Source: Methanobacterium sp. (GTDB taxonomy: Archaea > Methanobacteriota > Methanobacteria > Methanobacteriales > Methanobacteriaceae). Taken from it: DNA of 64,000 bases. Below, in pieces: positions 34,317-42,544 of the stretch. How positions within the stretch are numbered: the first letter of the stretch is position 1; the number at the start of each line of letters is the position of its first letter. The DNA lies in the NCBI RefSeq assembly GCF_038562635.1, contig NZ_JBCFBO010000001.1, forward strand, positions 620,001-684,000. The letters run 5' to 3'. A program made the position numbers and the translations under genes. Under the pieces are notes generated by a model. That model ran no database searches, was not told the origin of the DNA, and worked only from the letters and a program-made list of their open reading frames with translations.

Positions 34317-35447
34317 ATGAGTGAATTAGATCTTGATCTTAAATTACAAATAATGAGATTTTTATGGTATAATGGTCATTATGTAAGAAAAAATGTAGTT
34401 TTACCAAGATATTCTTATGGTAAGATAACATCAGATAATTATACTGATATTGATGTATTAGGTTTAAAAATGGATGAACATTTTAAACAAATAAAGGTTA
34501 TATGCGATTGTAAATCTGGACGTGGAGCAAAAAATACGGATAGAATATTTTGGTTACATGGATTAATGAAATATGCTGAAGCTAGAAATGGAATATTTCT
34601 ACGAACGCAAATAAATGAAAGTAAATATTTTGACCTTGCAAGGAAACTTGATATAACTCCAATATCATTAGAAAGATTAGAAGAATTAGAAAATTCCTAT
34701 AAAATTGGATCTTTACCTTATATTGGACCTTTTGATAAAAATATAATAAAAAGGGAAGAAGAAATATTTAAAAAATTGAAATCCAGTTCAAAAACTTCTT
34801 ATTATTATTTGGTTTCTGGATATTGGAATGATATACCACAAAAGCAAATTAAATTGTTAATAAACGTTCAAAGCCGTATAAATAGTACCACAAACATGGA
34901 AGAAGAAGAAAAAATGTTTTTACAAGTATATACATTGAGTCTACTTTCATTATCTATATTAAAATTTTCTGAGCCAATTTTAATATTTCCAGATACAAAA
35001 AAGTCAGTTCATATCAAAGAAAGTTTATTAGGAGAAGGCATCGAAATTGAAGAGAGGAAAAAAGTACTTGAATCTGTGTACACTTTTTTATCTAACGAAC
35101 TAAAAATTAAAACTGGTGAAAAGTTTGCAATTCCTAAAGAAGATTTTATGGGTCAACTTTATCCAAAATATTCAAAATATTTATTCGATTTAATTCAAAG
35201 AGTATGCTTAAATCCAATAGATGCTATTCAAATCCCAAGATTTTTAGATATTATAGCATATGAATTTATATTGAAGAACGAAAGGACAGAAGTACCTAAA
35301 AAATTATTTTCCAATAATAATAATTTTGAATTGGATATGGTTTCTAAATTAGCAAAAAATTTTATTCTATTTGGTAATAGAGCAAATTTCATCCCTAATG
35401 AACGATATAAAATCTTAAATCATCTCCTATCTCAAGCAAATAAATAA
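34317..35447 (+). CDS. Predicted PD-(D/E)XK nuclease-family protein
   Basis: A 376-residue protein. The first 130 residues fit a restriction-endonuclease-like fold: helix DLKLQIMRFLWYNGHYVRK, then YTDIDVLGL (acidic Asp44/Asp46) and a strand leading to VICDCKSGRG, where Asp64-x-Lys66 gives the D-(D/E)xK signature. A possible helical domain follows to the end, rich in Lys/Glu. It would cut DNA, or be a decayed relative. I use ATG 34317, after TGATAATT, with the preceding gene stopping at 34306. Last gene of the cassette. The assignment rests on motif order only. Confidence 0.7.
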   Translation: MSELDLDLKLQIMRFLWYNGHYVRKNVVLPRYSYGKITSDNYTDIDVLGLKMDEHFKQIKVICDCKSGRGAKNTDRIFWLHGLMKYAEARNGIFLRTQINESKYFDLARKLDITPISLERLEELENSYKIGSLPYIGPFDKNIIKREEEIFKKLKSSSKTSYYYLVSGYWNDIPQKQIKLLINVQSRINSTTNMEEEEKMFLQVYTLSLLSLSILKFSEPILIFPDTKKSVHIKESLLGEGIEIEERKKVLESVYTFLSNELKIKTGEKFAIPKEDFMGQLYPKYSKYLFDLIQRVCLNPIDAIQIPRFLDIIAYEFILKNERTEVPKKLFSNNNNFELDMVSKLAKNFILFGNRANFIPNERYKILNHLLSQANK

Positions 35448-35464
35448 GTTAAGTAAACAAATAA

Positions 35465-35704
35465 TTATTTACTCTTTTTTTCTTCTTTCTCAATACACTC
35501 CTTAGCAATCAAAATTAATTTCGAAATTTCCATGCTGAAAGAAGACTGGCTAATCCCAAAGTCTTCAAACGCTTTTTGACTTGCAAACTCAAATGCTTCA
35601 TCCATAATCGAGACTCTTTTCTGTGATTTGTTAGATTTTTTCCATTTTTGGAGAAATTCTTCGTTTTCAAGGGTTTCCATGTTATAAAATAGGTTAATAG
35701 ACAT
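35465..35704 (-). CDS. Hypothetical protein, 79 residues
   Basis: Not recognised. A helical, charged protein: EFLQKWKKSNKSQKRVSIMDEAFEFASQKAFEDFGISQSSFSMEISKLILIAKECIEKEEKK. It converges with the nuclease gene (17 bp apart) and diverges from the 35819 gene. A broken copy lies on the other side of the cassette (32495-32585). ATG 35704 has only a weak site (AAAGATAAAC); ATG 35680 is an alternative. Helical size would fit a small regulator or a conflict-system component, but nothing proves it. Confidence 0.65.
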   Translation of the reverse strand: MSINLFYNMETLENEEFLQKWKKSNKSQKRVSIMDEAFEFASQKAFEDFGISQSSFSMEISKLILIAKECIEKEEKKSK

Positions 35705-35818
35705 GTTTATCTTTTTCCGTTTAGTCTTTTAGTATTCTTTCCCTTTAGACATTTAGGCAAAGTATAAATATTAGTATTACAACATGTCTAATTGTCAAGA
35801 AGTCTTAGGTGAGAGAAA

Positions 35819-36064
35819 ATGCCAATAATAATCAATTACAAAGAAAATGGGCGATCTAATAAAGAAATTCCTCAAAAAGAGATGTCTGAAGACATGAAGC
35901 GCTGGTTAATCGAAAATAACTGGAAAATAAGGAAACTGCACGCTGAAGTTAACGGTAAGCCTCTTGCTGAATTGATACGGTTAGATGAGCGTTTGATTGT
36001 CGTGATTGATGAAGAAAAGAAGAAGATGTTAGTTTTGAATGATGTTGAATTTGAAGATTTTTAG
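35819..36064 (+). CDS. Hypothetical protein, 81 residues
   Basis: Not recognised. A small, very charged protein: a short beta start (PIIINYKENG), a helical middle (KEMSEDMKRWLIENNWKIRKLHAEV) and a strand-rich end (LAELIRLDERLIVVIDEEKKKMLVLNDVEFEDF). ATG 35819 follows GTGAGAGAAA. It is divergent from the 79-residue gene across 114 bp containing a TATA-like AAGTATAAATATTAG. The pair flanking the promoter resembles small toxin/antitoxin-like arrangements, but they are divergent, not overlapping. Confidence 0.65.
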   Translation: MPIIINYKENGRSNKEIPQKEMSEDMKRWLIENNWKIRKLHAEVNGKPLAELIRLDERLIVVIDEEKKKMLVLNDVEFEDF

Positions 36065-36161
36065 ATTTTATATCTCAAAAATATATTATTTTTTTCTAAT
36101 ATTAGTTAAAACTCATTTTTAATATCTATTTAATGAAATAAAATATTTCATCAAATTAATT

Positions 36162-37313
36162 TTAATGATTATTATCATCAGAGTTTTCTAAATAATATCT
36201 AATTTTCCATAAAGCTCTATGTCTTAACTCAGAAGATGCTCGTTTAGAATCTAAGTATTTTGCCAGTGCATTCATGCAATCTAAAGAATAAGGAATTTTA
36301 GTAGTATATTTGCGTTTATTCGCTATTTGATCAAATGTTTTATTGAAATCTTTAATCAAATAGCATTTATTTGGCTTTTCAGTAGGATTACATTTACACC
36401 ATTGTTCATACTTATCTGAAATATTTTCAATTTTATCTTTATCTAATTTATCTTTAACAAAGGAAAAAATATCATCATTTTCTAGCTCTTTTTCTTTTAA
36501 CTCATAAGATAACTCTCTTATCGTACTTAAATTATCATTTAGCATTTTTTTGGCACCTATATCATTTTCATGCTCAAGATTCATGTAACTTCTGAAAATG
36601 TTAATAATAGAATCCTGAAAGAAATAATCCATATTATTTTCAATAGTACTAAGTGCACATTGATAATCCACTATCTCATCATTCTTGATATAAGGACTGC
36701 CTTGATTATCCTGTATATATTGAGCTACAGAGTTTGCAGAATTTAAAAGAATATCAAAAGGAATCAATAATAATCGCCTATAATGTTTATCATATTCATG
36801 AAGCTTAGGAAAATAATAATTCCACATATTTGTAACTTCTATTGCAGTATTCCTAGATTTTACCAAGTCTAAGCGAATATTTGAGATATTTCTTTTCTCT
36901 AAATCATAAAATTTTAATTCACCGCATAATCCTAAAATATCTCTCCATACTGCTTGCGTATTGTTAAGGCAATCTAATTGAAACTGCTTCTTTTCTTCTT
37001 TCCTTTTTTCAAGTTGAGCATCTATTCTTTCTCGGACTTTAAAAGTATTATCAATAAATAAAGAAAGAATTGGAACAAGAAGAACCGTTGTAACCCACTT
37101 AAAAGCATCTGATCCTAAAAAAGCTATTATTTGAGTTGATAATAATGAATTTTGATTATCGATCACATAATAATTTTGAAAAACTAAGAATATAGGAATA
37201 TACATGATTAACAGCAACAATAAATATAATTTAGCACTTGAAAATGAAAATGAACTTTTAATTTCGATTAATATATTAAAAAATTTTTCCTTTTTTTCAT
37301 CATTTAAAATCAT
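36162..37313 (-). CDS. Membrane protein with large soluble domain, 383 residues
   Basis: Not recognised. Two membrane segments near the N-terminus (about 28-48 and 73-92), then a helical soluble region of about 285 residues, ending in a His/Asp-rich tail. Notable pieces are a basic RIDAQLEKRKEEKKQF linker and a cysteine pair in KYEQWCKCNP. ATG 37313 follows GAGTTG; the first possible start is TTG 37322. It converges with the 35819 gene and is probably part of the accessory island. It could be a membrane-linked sensor or effector; no family is visible. Confidence 0.7.
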   Translation of the reverse strand: MILNDEKKEKFFNILIEIKSSFSFSSAKLYLLLLLIMYIPIFLVFQNYYVIDNQNSLLSTQIIAFLGSDAFKWVTTVLLVPILSLFIDNTFKVRERIDAQLEKRKEEKKQFQLDCLNNTQAVWRDILGLCGELKFYDLEKRNISNIRLDLVKSRNTAIEVTNMWNYYFPKLHEYDKHYRRLLLIPFDILLNSANSVAQYIQDNQGSPYIKNDEIVDYQCALSTIENNMDYFFQDSIINIFRSYMNLEHENDIGAKKMLNDNLSTIRELSYELKEKELENDDIFSFVKDKLDKDKIENISDKYEQWCKCNPTEKPNKCYLIKDFNKTFDQIANKRKYTTKIPYSLDCMNALAKYLDSKRASSELRHRALWKIRYYLENSDDNNH

Positions 37314-37322
37314 AAAAAACAA

Positions 37323-37766
37323 CTCTATTATTTTATAAAAATTTATTAATACTTATTAATATTATTTACGTTTATTCTCGTTTGAAACCACATAATACAG
37401 CCATTTTACAATCTAATACCCCAATAAATACCTTTGACTAATTATCAAATATAAATCAAGTTTTTAAGTAAAGTTTTAAAAAAAATATGAGTTATACAAT
37501 ATTTTAATAAATTTTATTTGGCCAAAAACATCAAAAACACACAATGAATAATATTTAGATTAATTAACAAGTTAAAACTCTAATTATATCAAAAATAGAA
37601 GCTAAATATAACAAATAAAAAAATATTTACTCTAAACTTTTTATTTTCCAAAAACTTTTAATCATGCCAAGATATCTAAAATGAAAGAAGTATAAATGCC
37701 TAAAAAGAAAAGTATTGAAATCTCTGATTTTCAAAAGATTCCTACGCCCCGCAAAAATCAAAAGCC
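37323..37766. other. AT-rich gap between the island's membrane protein and an acidic unknown
   Basis: About 440 bp, very AT-rich, probably the promoter region of the membrane protein (minus). A plus-strand ORF beginning at 37696 overlaps the minus-strand gene that follows and is its antisense shadow. Confidence 0.45.
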
Positions 37767-38198
37767 CTATTCCGGCGGCAAAACTTCAAACAAAAGCTCT
37801 TTAAAGTCATCCAAAAGTTCTTTTGGAAACATTAATCCCACACAAATCACAAGTACACCTGTACCTACAACACCGTCTTCCTTATTAGGGTCATCTATGA
37901 GTTCTTCGCCAAAAACTAATTTTACATTCCCTTTCACCTGGAGAAAATCCCATAGAGTTTCGCGTTCAGGCTCTGCGCCTTTGACTTCAATGTTACTACG
38001 TAATGCAAGCTCTAAGAATTTCTTCCAATCTTCAAAATCACAGAATTCGATCCATGTTGACTCTTTGTAGTCAATACAGCAGTTGCATGTTTCAATTTCC
38101 CAGTGGAAGAAATCTTTAATGACGTCTTCTAGGCCTTCATCCACGAGAATACAAAAATCTTCATCTATTTCAACTTCTACTTGTTTATGTTCATTCAT
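37767..38198 (-). CDS. Hypothetical acidic protein, 143 residues
   Basis: Not recognised. A very acidic protein with a cysteine cluster, WEIETCNCCIDYKES (about 33-47), and a conserved-looking WIEFCDFEDWKKFLELALRS. It ends in a hydrophobic stretch (VVGTGVLVICVGLMFPKELL) that could be a single membrane segment or a buried strand. ATG 38198 follows GATGGGTGCAAC. Stand-alone, on the minus strand next to the alba leader. Probably real because of the ribosome site and the amino-acid make-up. Confidence 0.65.
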   Translation of the reverse strand: MNEHKQVEVEIDEDFCILVDEGLEDVIKDFFHWEIETCNCCIDYKESTWIEFCDFEDWKKFLELALRSNIEVKGAEPERETLWDFLQVKGNVKLVFGEELIDDPNKEDGVVGTGVLVICVGLMFPKELLDDFKELLFEVLPPE

Positions 38199-38316
38199 GT
38201 TGCACCCATCTATTTTATACTATTTTTAACATTTACACTTATTTAACCTGGTTTAAATACATAGCTGTATATAGTAACATATTCAAATATTATAATACTC
38301 ATTGTTTCTGGAGGTT
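38199..38316 (+). promoter_or_regulatory. Ancestral alba promoter and first Shine-Dalgarno
   Basis: About 38260-38316 aligns with 54342-54400 in front of the third alba gene: the same ATAG(C/T)TGTATATA TATA run, the TTCAAATATTATA(A/G)TACTCAT block and GGAGGTT at 38310-38316. In the third alba gene that GGAGGTT is the actual ribosome site 7 nt before ATG; here it is 324 nt before the ORF. Confidence 0.75.
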
Positions 38317-38632
38317 CTCAAAAATCATTCATGATTTTTGGAACTGTTGAAATTTTAATTTCGATGTTCAGAAATTCATAGAATTTCGAGAACCCCAAGT
38401 TTTTTAACAAAAATTTGGAGGTTGAATAAAATTTCAAACTGTTACGTTTGAAATTTACGAAACCGGGGAAACTTGTTTCTTCGGCCGCAAAACTGTCAAA
38501 ATCAAAGATTTTGACGCCATGAAAATTTTCAATTCTCGCAAATGAAATTTGCGAGTTTGAAAATCAAAGATTTTCAATTTTCACAGGCTTTGTTTTGCGG
38601 GCCCCAAAAAAATAAAAAATTTTTTTAGAGGT
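38317..38632 (+). repeat. Hairpin cassette inserted between alba ribosome site and ORF
   Basis: A chain of perfect short hairpins with small loops: CAAAAATCA/TGATTTTTG (38319-38340), GAAATTC/GAATTTC (about 38371-38387), AAATTTCAAAC/GTTTGAAATTT (38429-38456), GTCAAAATC/GATTTTGAC (38495-38515), CTCGCAAAT/ATTTGCGAG (38535-38555) and TTGAAAATC/GATTTTCAA (38557-38577). A second GGAGGTT lies at 38417-38423 within the block shared with the sodB leader, and AGAGGT (38627-38632) serves the ORF. Confidence 0.8.
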
Positions 38633-38639
38633 AAAAAGA

Positions 38640-38924
38640 ATGTCAGATGAAAATGTAGTATACATCGGAACTAAACCAGTGATGAATTACGTATTGGCTG
38701 TGGTGACTCAAATGAACGGTGGAACATCAGAAGTGATGTTAAAAGCCAGGGGAAGAGCTATAAGCAGAGCAGTTGACGTTGCTGAAATTGTAAGAAATAG
38801 ATTTATATTAGATGCAGAGCTTGGAAACATCGGTATAAGCACAGAAGAAGTGTCGAACAATGAAGGATCAAACAGTAACGTTTCAGCCATTGAAATACAG
38901 CTTAGCAAAGCTGAAATCAATTGA
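38640..38924 (+). CDS. albA: Alba family DNA/RNA-binding protein, copy 1
   Basis: Small chromatin/RNA-binding protein. The 94-residue sequence has the family core VVYIGTKPVMNYVLAVVTQMNGGTSEVMLKARGRAISRAVDVAEIVRNRF, with the conserved Lys in GTKPVMNY and the RGRAIS(R/K)AVD helix. It is nearly identical to copies 2 and 3 in this window, but has a longer tail (SKAEIN) after IEIQL. ATG 38640 follows AGAGGTAAAAAGA. Its leader has been lengthened by about 320 bp of hairpins compared with copy 3, which may alter its expression. Confidence 0.95.
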   Translation: MSDENVVYIGTKPVMNYVLAVVTQMNGGTSEVMLKARGRAISRAVDVAEIVRNRFILDAELGNIGISTEEVSNNEGSNSNVSAIEIQLSKAEIN

Positions 38925-39064
38925 TGATCCCTAAATCGGAACCTTTTTTTAAATTTTAGTGAATTAAAATTTAGGCCTGCTAAAAAAACTAAATACCAGC
39001 GCAAAGATGTAATTAAGTAATGTTTATTTTAATTGGCCTATTTTGCTTTTTATATATTAATGAT

Positions 39065-39160
39065 CAAATTTCTCACCGCCGTGAATCCATTAGATGGTTT
39101 TTTTCTTTTATAACCATCTTCTACATGGATACAAGGGGTTCAGTTATCCACCTAATTGCC
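39065..39160 (+). ncRNA. Candidate small RNA between alba and an ABM-type gene
   Basis: A plus-strand TATA-like run TTTTTATATA (39047-39056) is followed by nested hairpins: AGATGGTT (39092-39099) with AACCATCT (39112-39119) inside ATCCAT (39085-39090) with ATGGAT (39125-39130), closed by GT/AC. The surroundings are AT-rich, while this block is distinctly less so. No ORF fits. Ends are estimated; a role as 3' structure of alba mRNA is the alternative. Confidence 0.4.
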
Positions 39161-39216
39161 GAACTTAGATCTTCATATGCCCTAGAAAAATAAATTAAAT
39201 CAAAAAAGAAAATAAT

Positions 39217-39501
39217 CTAAAAGTTATTTACCATATTATACGCCCTTATAGTGGGCCTAACTCCCGATCTCTCAAATAACTCAACCACTTCTAACTGCTC
39301 GTTTCCCATTTTATCCAAGGCTTCTTGACTAGTCCATACTGTTTCAATTATATAACGTCCCTTTCTATCAGCATCTTGAATTAAATATGATGCTATCATT
39401 CCTTCTGGTTTCTCATTTTGTTTTAAATTTTTGTAATCTGATTCAAAATCTTTTATCTTTGAAATTGGGACATTCCCCTCTACAAAGGTTATCACTTCCA
39501 T
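39217..39501 (-). CDS. ABM-type monooxygenase-like small protein
   Basis: A 94-residue protein fitting the dimeric alpha-beta-barrel (antibiotic biosynthesis monooxygenase, ABM) fold. It starts MEVITFVEGNVP, then a helix, GMIASYLIQDADRKGRYIIETVWTSQEALDKM (about 34-65), which is the family's most typical stretch, and a final strand. Such proteins often bind heme or small aromatics or act as stress proteins. ATG 39501 follows ACTGGTGATTGG. Alone, convergent with the candidate small RNA. Activity cannot be told. Confidence 0.65.
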   Translation of the reverse strand: MEVITFVEGNVPISKIKDFESDYKNLKQNEKPEGMIASYLIQDADRKGRYIIETVWTSQEALDKMGNEQLEVVELFERSGVRPTIRAYNMVNNF

Positions 39502-39721
39502 CCAATCACCAGTATATATTTTAATTTACCTTTGATTAATATTTTACTGCAAGAATTTATTAAAAATTTCTTTTTTGAATTTTAATGTAATGTTTTTAAT
39601 ACTCAAAAATAGAAAAAATATAAATCCAGTCAAAGTATCCAAAATTTAAGGAAGATTAGATGTTTAAAAGAAAAAAATAGGTATTTACTAATTATTTTAA
39701 AAATAAATAAAGTAAATATTC

Positions 39722-39991
39722 TCAATCAATGCAGTCTATTTTTCCAATATTGTCCTGATAGTACCTGCAGCCTTCTGGTTCCAGAATAACATTTAAAAAG
39801 TTATACCTGAATTTCTTTACCCCAGGTAATGTTTTTACCAGGTGCATCTTTTCCAGACATTCTATACCCTCATTAATCTCGCCGCATTCCAGATTGGTCA
39901 TCCTTTTTATGGCGTCACCACTTCCGCGTTTTCTACTCCCTTCTACCATTGCTTTTAAAATTATCATTGCGTTTTCCTGGGTAGAACCCAT
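39722..39991 (-). CDS. Small winged-helix-like protein, paralogue A
   Basis: An 89-residue protein: helix (ENAMIILKAMVEGSRKR), ITNLECxEIN-type segment (MTNLECGEINEGIECLEKM, about 31-49) and a strand-rich C-terminus (KFRYNFLNVILEPEGCRYY). The layout fits a small winged helix. The gene at 45634-45906 is a clear paralogue. ATG 39991 is exactly 7 nt after GGGGG. Both paralogues have a similar promoter block on the minus strand (ACTATGG...AGTTC-ATTTATATATA, here about 40041-40067). Confidence 0.7.
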   Translation of the reverse strand: MGSTQENAMIILKAMVEGSRKRGSGDAIKRMTNLECGEINEGIECLEKMHLVKTLPGVKKFRYNFLNVILEPEGCRYYQDNIGKIDCID

Positions 39992-40133
39992 TCAAACACC
40001 CCCTTTATTCAGAATGTATTAATTAATTATATTAATTTGAGTATATATAAATGGAACTATCCATAGTACACATCATATGAAAAAAATAAAATCTAATTCA
40101 AAATATTCAATCTTTAAAAATAAAAAAAAGAAA

Positions 40134-41348
40134 TTATCTTCTTTTTGGAACTGTTAACCCACCTAAAACTAACAAAACAGCAGGTATAAATCCAGCTAAA
40201 GGTAGTCCTGCTTTTTGTAAAGGCATAGTTTTGCTTGCAGCTTTTACAGTAGCACCGTGATTACCAGATGAGCCTGTAATTACACCACTGCCATAACCTG
40301 AAGATGCTTCAGTGTTGTTGTAGATATCCTGTGGAATGTTTCCTGCAAACTGACACGAGTCCACAGTATAAGTTCCACCATAATCATTGTAGATGGCACC
40401 GCCAGCAGTCGAGATATATGGAGCATAAAACGCTCCATATGCAACATTGTTCATGAAACTGCTGTCAGTCACGGCCAATGTACCGATATTGTAGATAGCC
40501 CCACCTGCAGCATATGCAACATTAGCAATGAAATTACTGTTAGCCATTAACAAAGCATTATCGTTGTAGATAGCCCCACCCAAACCATAGACAGAGTTAC
40601 CTATAAAATCAGTGCCAGTTACGATTAAAACACCATTATTGTGGATAGCTGCACCATGACCATACATTGCACAGTTTTCTGTGAAGTAACTGTCAGTTAC
40701 AGTTAAATTACCATCATTATAGATAGCTCCAGCAGCGAAGTTATATGCAGGATCACCAAAACCACCGTCTGCATCGTTGTTCAGGAAACTGCTGTAAACC
40801 ACAGCCAAAGTACCATGATTGTAAATAGCACTGCCTGCAACATATGCATAATTATCAGTGAACCTACCGTCTGAAACAATTAAATTTCCGCCATTGTAAA
40901 TAGCTCCACCGTTATATGCATTTCCATTTGTGATTGTTAAATTTTCGATTGTAACTGTCGCACCGGATTGTATCTTGAATATCCACGCTGAATTAGTCCC
41001 ATTTATGACAGTACCTGTTTGACTTTGGCCAATAATGGCCATATTTTTGTTAATAGTGATTTTAGTGTTGTTTACTCCCCTATAATTCCCATCTGCAATA
41101 TTAACTATTCCGCCATTATTTACCGTCCCTGTAGCATTTTTAATACTGAGTTTCGGGCCGCTTGTACCTGATGTCCATGTTGCAGATAAACCGTCCCAGG
41201 AATCATTTCCCGATGAACCATTAACATAAATAATATCGCCAGAAGCTGCGGAAACACTGCTAATGCAGAAATTCAAAATTAGAACTAAACTTAAAATCAG
41301 TAATGGGATTAAAATTCTATTTTCACATTTAATTCCCTGTTTTAATAT
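40134..41348 (-). CDS. Adhesin-like surface protein with PMP-type repeats
   Basis: An exported protein of about 404 residues from the codon at 41348 (410 from GTG 41366). It has an N-terminal signal (about 12-35, ending SVSAAS) and a beta-helix body built from repeats around G-G-A-I-Y-N / T-D-S-x-F-x-x-N (polymorphic membrane protein style) from about 140 to 345. It ends with a hydrophobic C-terminal segment followed by KRR, a typical surface anchor. Methanobacteriales encode many such adhesin-like proteins. Start choice is unusual: GGGGGTGA is followed after 4 nt by ATA (41348), and no ATG/GTG/TTG is available at that distance. Confidence 0.9.
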   Translation of the reverse strand: MLKQGIKCENRILIPLLILSLVLILNFCISSVSAASGDIIYVNGSSGNDSWDGLSATWTSGTSGPKLSIKNATGTVNNGGIVNIADGNYRGVNNTKITINKNMAIIGQSQTGTVINGTNSAWIFKIQSGATVTIENLTITNGNAYNGGAIYNGGNLIVSDGRFTDNYAYVAGSAIYNHGTLAVVYSSFLNNDADGGFGDPAYNFAAGAIYNDGNLTVTDSYFTENCAMYGHGAAIHNNGVLIVTGTDFIGNSVYGLGGAIYNDNALLMANSNFIANVAYAAGGAIYNIGTLAVTDSSFMNNVAYGAFYAPYISTAGGAIYNDYGGTYTVDSCQFAGNIPQDIYNNTEASSGYGSGVITGSSGNHGATVKAASKTMPLQKAGLPLAGFIPAVLLVLGGLTVPKRR

Positions 41349-41360
41349 CTTTTCACCCCC
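41346..41360 (-). promoter_or_regulatory. Strong ribosome site followed by a putative AUA start
   Basis: On the minus strand GGGGGTGA (41360-41353) is followed by AAAG and ATA (41348-41346), giving the same 7-nt distance from the GG core as in other genes here. The upstream GTG at 41366 would place the ribosome site inside the coding region. Confidence 0.5.
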
Positions 41361-41366
41361 TTTCAC

Positions 41367-41801
41367 AATTAGTATCGTCCAAACTTAAGATCATAAGGTG
41401 TTACGTTAAACTCTTATAAAAAGATTATTACTTATTTTAAAGATTAATATGGATAAATTATGGAAATACATACCTATGTTAAATTAATTGCAAAACAAAA
41501 ATGTTATTAAATATTTTAAAGGTAAAAAAGGCATTATACTATATAATAATTAAATAAAAGTTTAAAATATGCTTTTTAAATTAAAATATACACCATGAAT
41601 AAACTAATTAAGCCATAAAGCTGCCTATATCCTTAATTTATTAAAATTAAGTATTTAATAAAGTTTACTGTTTTTTTATATATAGAATCACAATTTTTTA
41701 ACCTGATAAATGATTTAAATTGGATATTGTAATGTTTTTCAGATTATTTTCCAAAACAATTTTAAGGACAATGATATACTCTAGTAGAGGAGGCACTGAT
41801 C
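41367..41801. other. AT-rich divergent promoter region
   Basis: About 435 bp between the adhesin (minus) and the 125-residue unknown (plus). TATA-like ATATATAGAATC lies near 41677. No ORF or strong hairpin noticed. Confidence 0.5.
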
Positions 41802-42179
41802 ATGCCGTCGAAAAAGGAAGGATCTGAAATACCTAACAAAAGAAAAAGAAAACGAAGGAAAGTCACAGCAAAGAGCAGGGCAGATGAATACTTAAGTGTC
41901 ACCGGTGACAGGCACAAAGTAATTATGACACCTACAGGCATAATGATGGAAGATGGACTGGTTCTGTATAAAAATATAGTACGTATCTATAAAAAGAAAG
42001 ACACTGATTTTTATGGGTATGCTAAAATTAGAATATGGTTTACCAGCGGCAAAATAACCGTTAGAAAAGTTAACTCTGCAGAGGCAACTAGATTCATTCT
42101 TGCTGTAAGAAAGAAAATGAAAGAATTAGAGAAAAAACAGGCCGAAGATTCCCTTAAAGATGACCCTATATTTTTTTAG
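41802..42179 (+). CDS. Basic protein with possible PH-like domain, 125 residues
   Basis: Not firmly recognised. The N-terminal 27 residues are highly basic (KRKRKRRKV), which suggests nucleic-acid or membrane contact. Then comes a strand-rich segment DRHKVIMTPTGIMMEDGLVLYKNIVRIYKKKDTDFYGYAKIRIWFTSGKITVRK that resembles bacterial PH-like domains (YokE/DUF304 style), and a C-terminal helix (AEATRFILAVRKKMKELEKK), as in that fold. ATG 41802 follows GGAGGCACTGATC. A single gene. The 128-bp inverted repeat element begins 75 bp after its stop. Confidence 0.65.
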   Translation: MPSKKEGSEIPNKRKRKRRKVTAKSRADEYLSVTGDRHKVIMTPTGIMMEDGLVLYKNIVRIYKKKDTDFYGYAKIRIWFTSGKITVRKVNSAEATRFILAVRKKMKELEKKQAEDSLKDDPIFF

Positions 42180-42253
42180 GTGCAAAATTGCTGGAAATCC
42201 ATGAGTTAAATTAGAATATAAAAAAATTGATTTTAATATATTTAAACAAATTC

Positions 42254-42381
42254 GCTCATGTCTGAGTATTGTGCAGATATTAATATTTAAATTATTGTGT
42301 AACTTTTGATTAAATAATGGAATTTTTTAAACAAGTTTAACATAGATTAACCATTATAACAGTGAAGTATGGACCATGCAC
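42254..42381 (+). repeat. Inverted repeat element, left copy
   Basis: This 128-bp block is the near-identical reverse complement of 47956-48085 (130 bp), with only about ten differences by eye. It lies 163 bp upstream of the SulP gene in the same direction. AT-rich, no ORF, no terminal inverted repeat. Confidence 0.9.
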
Positions 42382-42544
42382 ATAAGCGAACAAATTTAAT
42401 AATTAATGTTCTTTATTTTCTATTTACAACTGGAAAATACACAAATTATAACCATAAATGGGACACTGACCATTACTTTTAACAAAAAGGACCCACATAT
42501 TAAAAGAGAGATAAACTTTTGGCTTAAAAATGGAGACTAAACCC

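Noticed and set aside
37696..38070. Plus-strand ORF rich in Ser/Lys/Pro
   Set aside because: Antisense to the acidic 143-residue gene, which has a GGGTG ribosome site; the composition is that of a shadow reading.
38317..38632. Possible CRISPR or tandem terminators
   Set aside because: Each hairpin has its own sequence and they lie in a 5' leader; not a repeat-spacer array.
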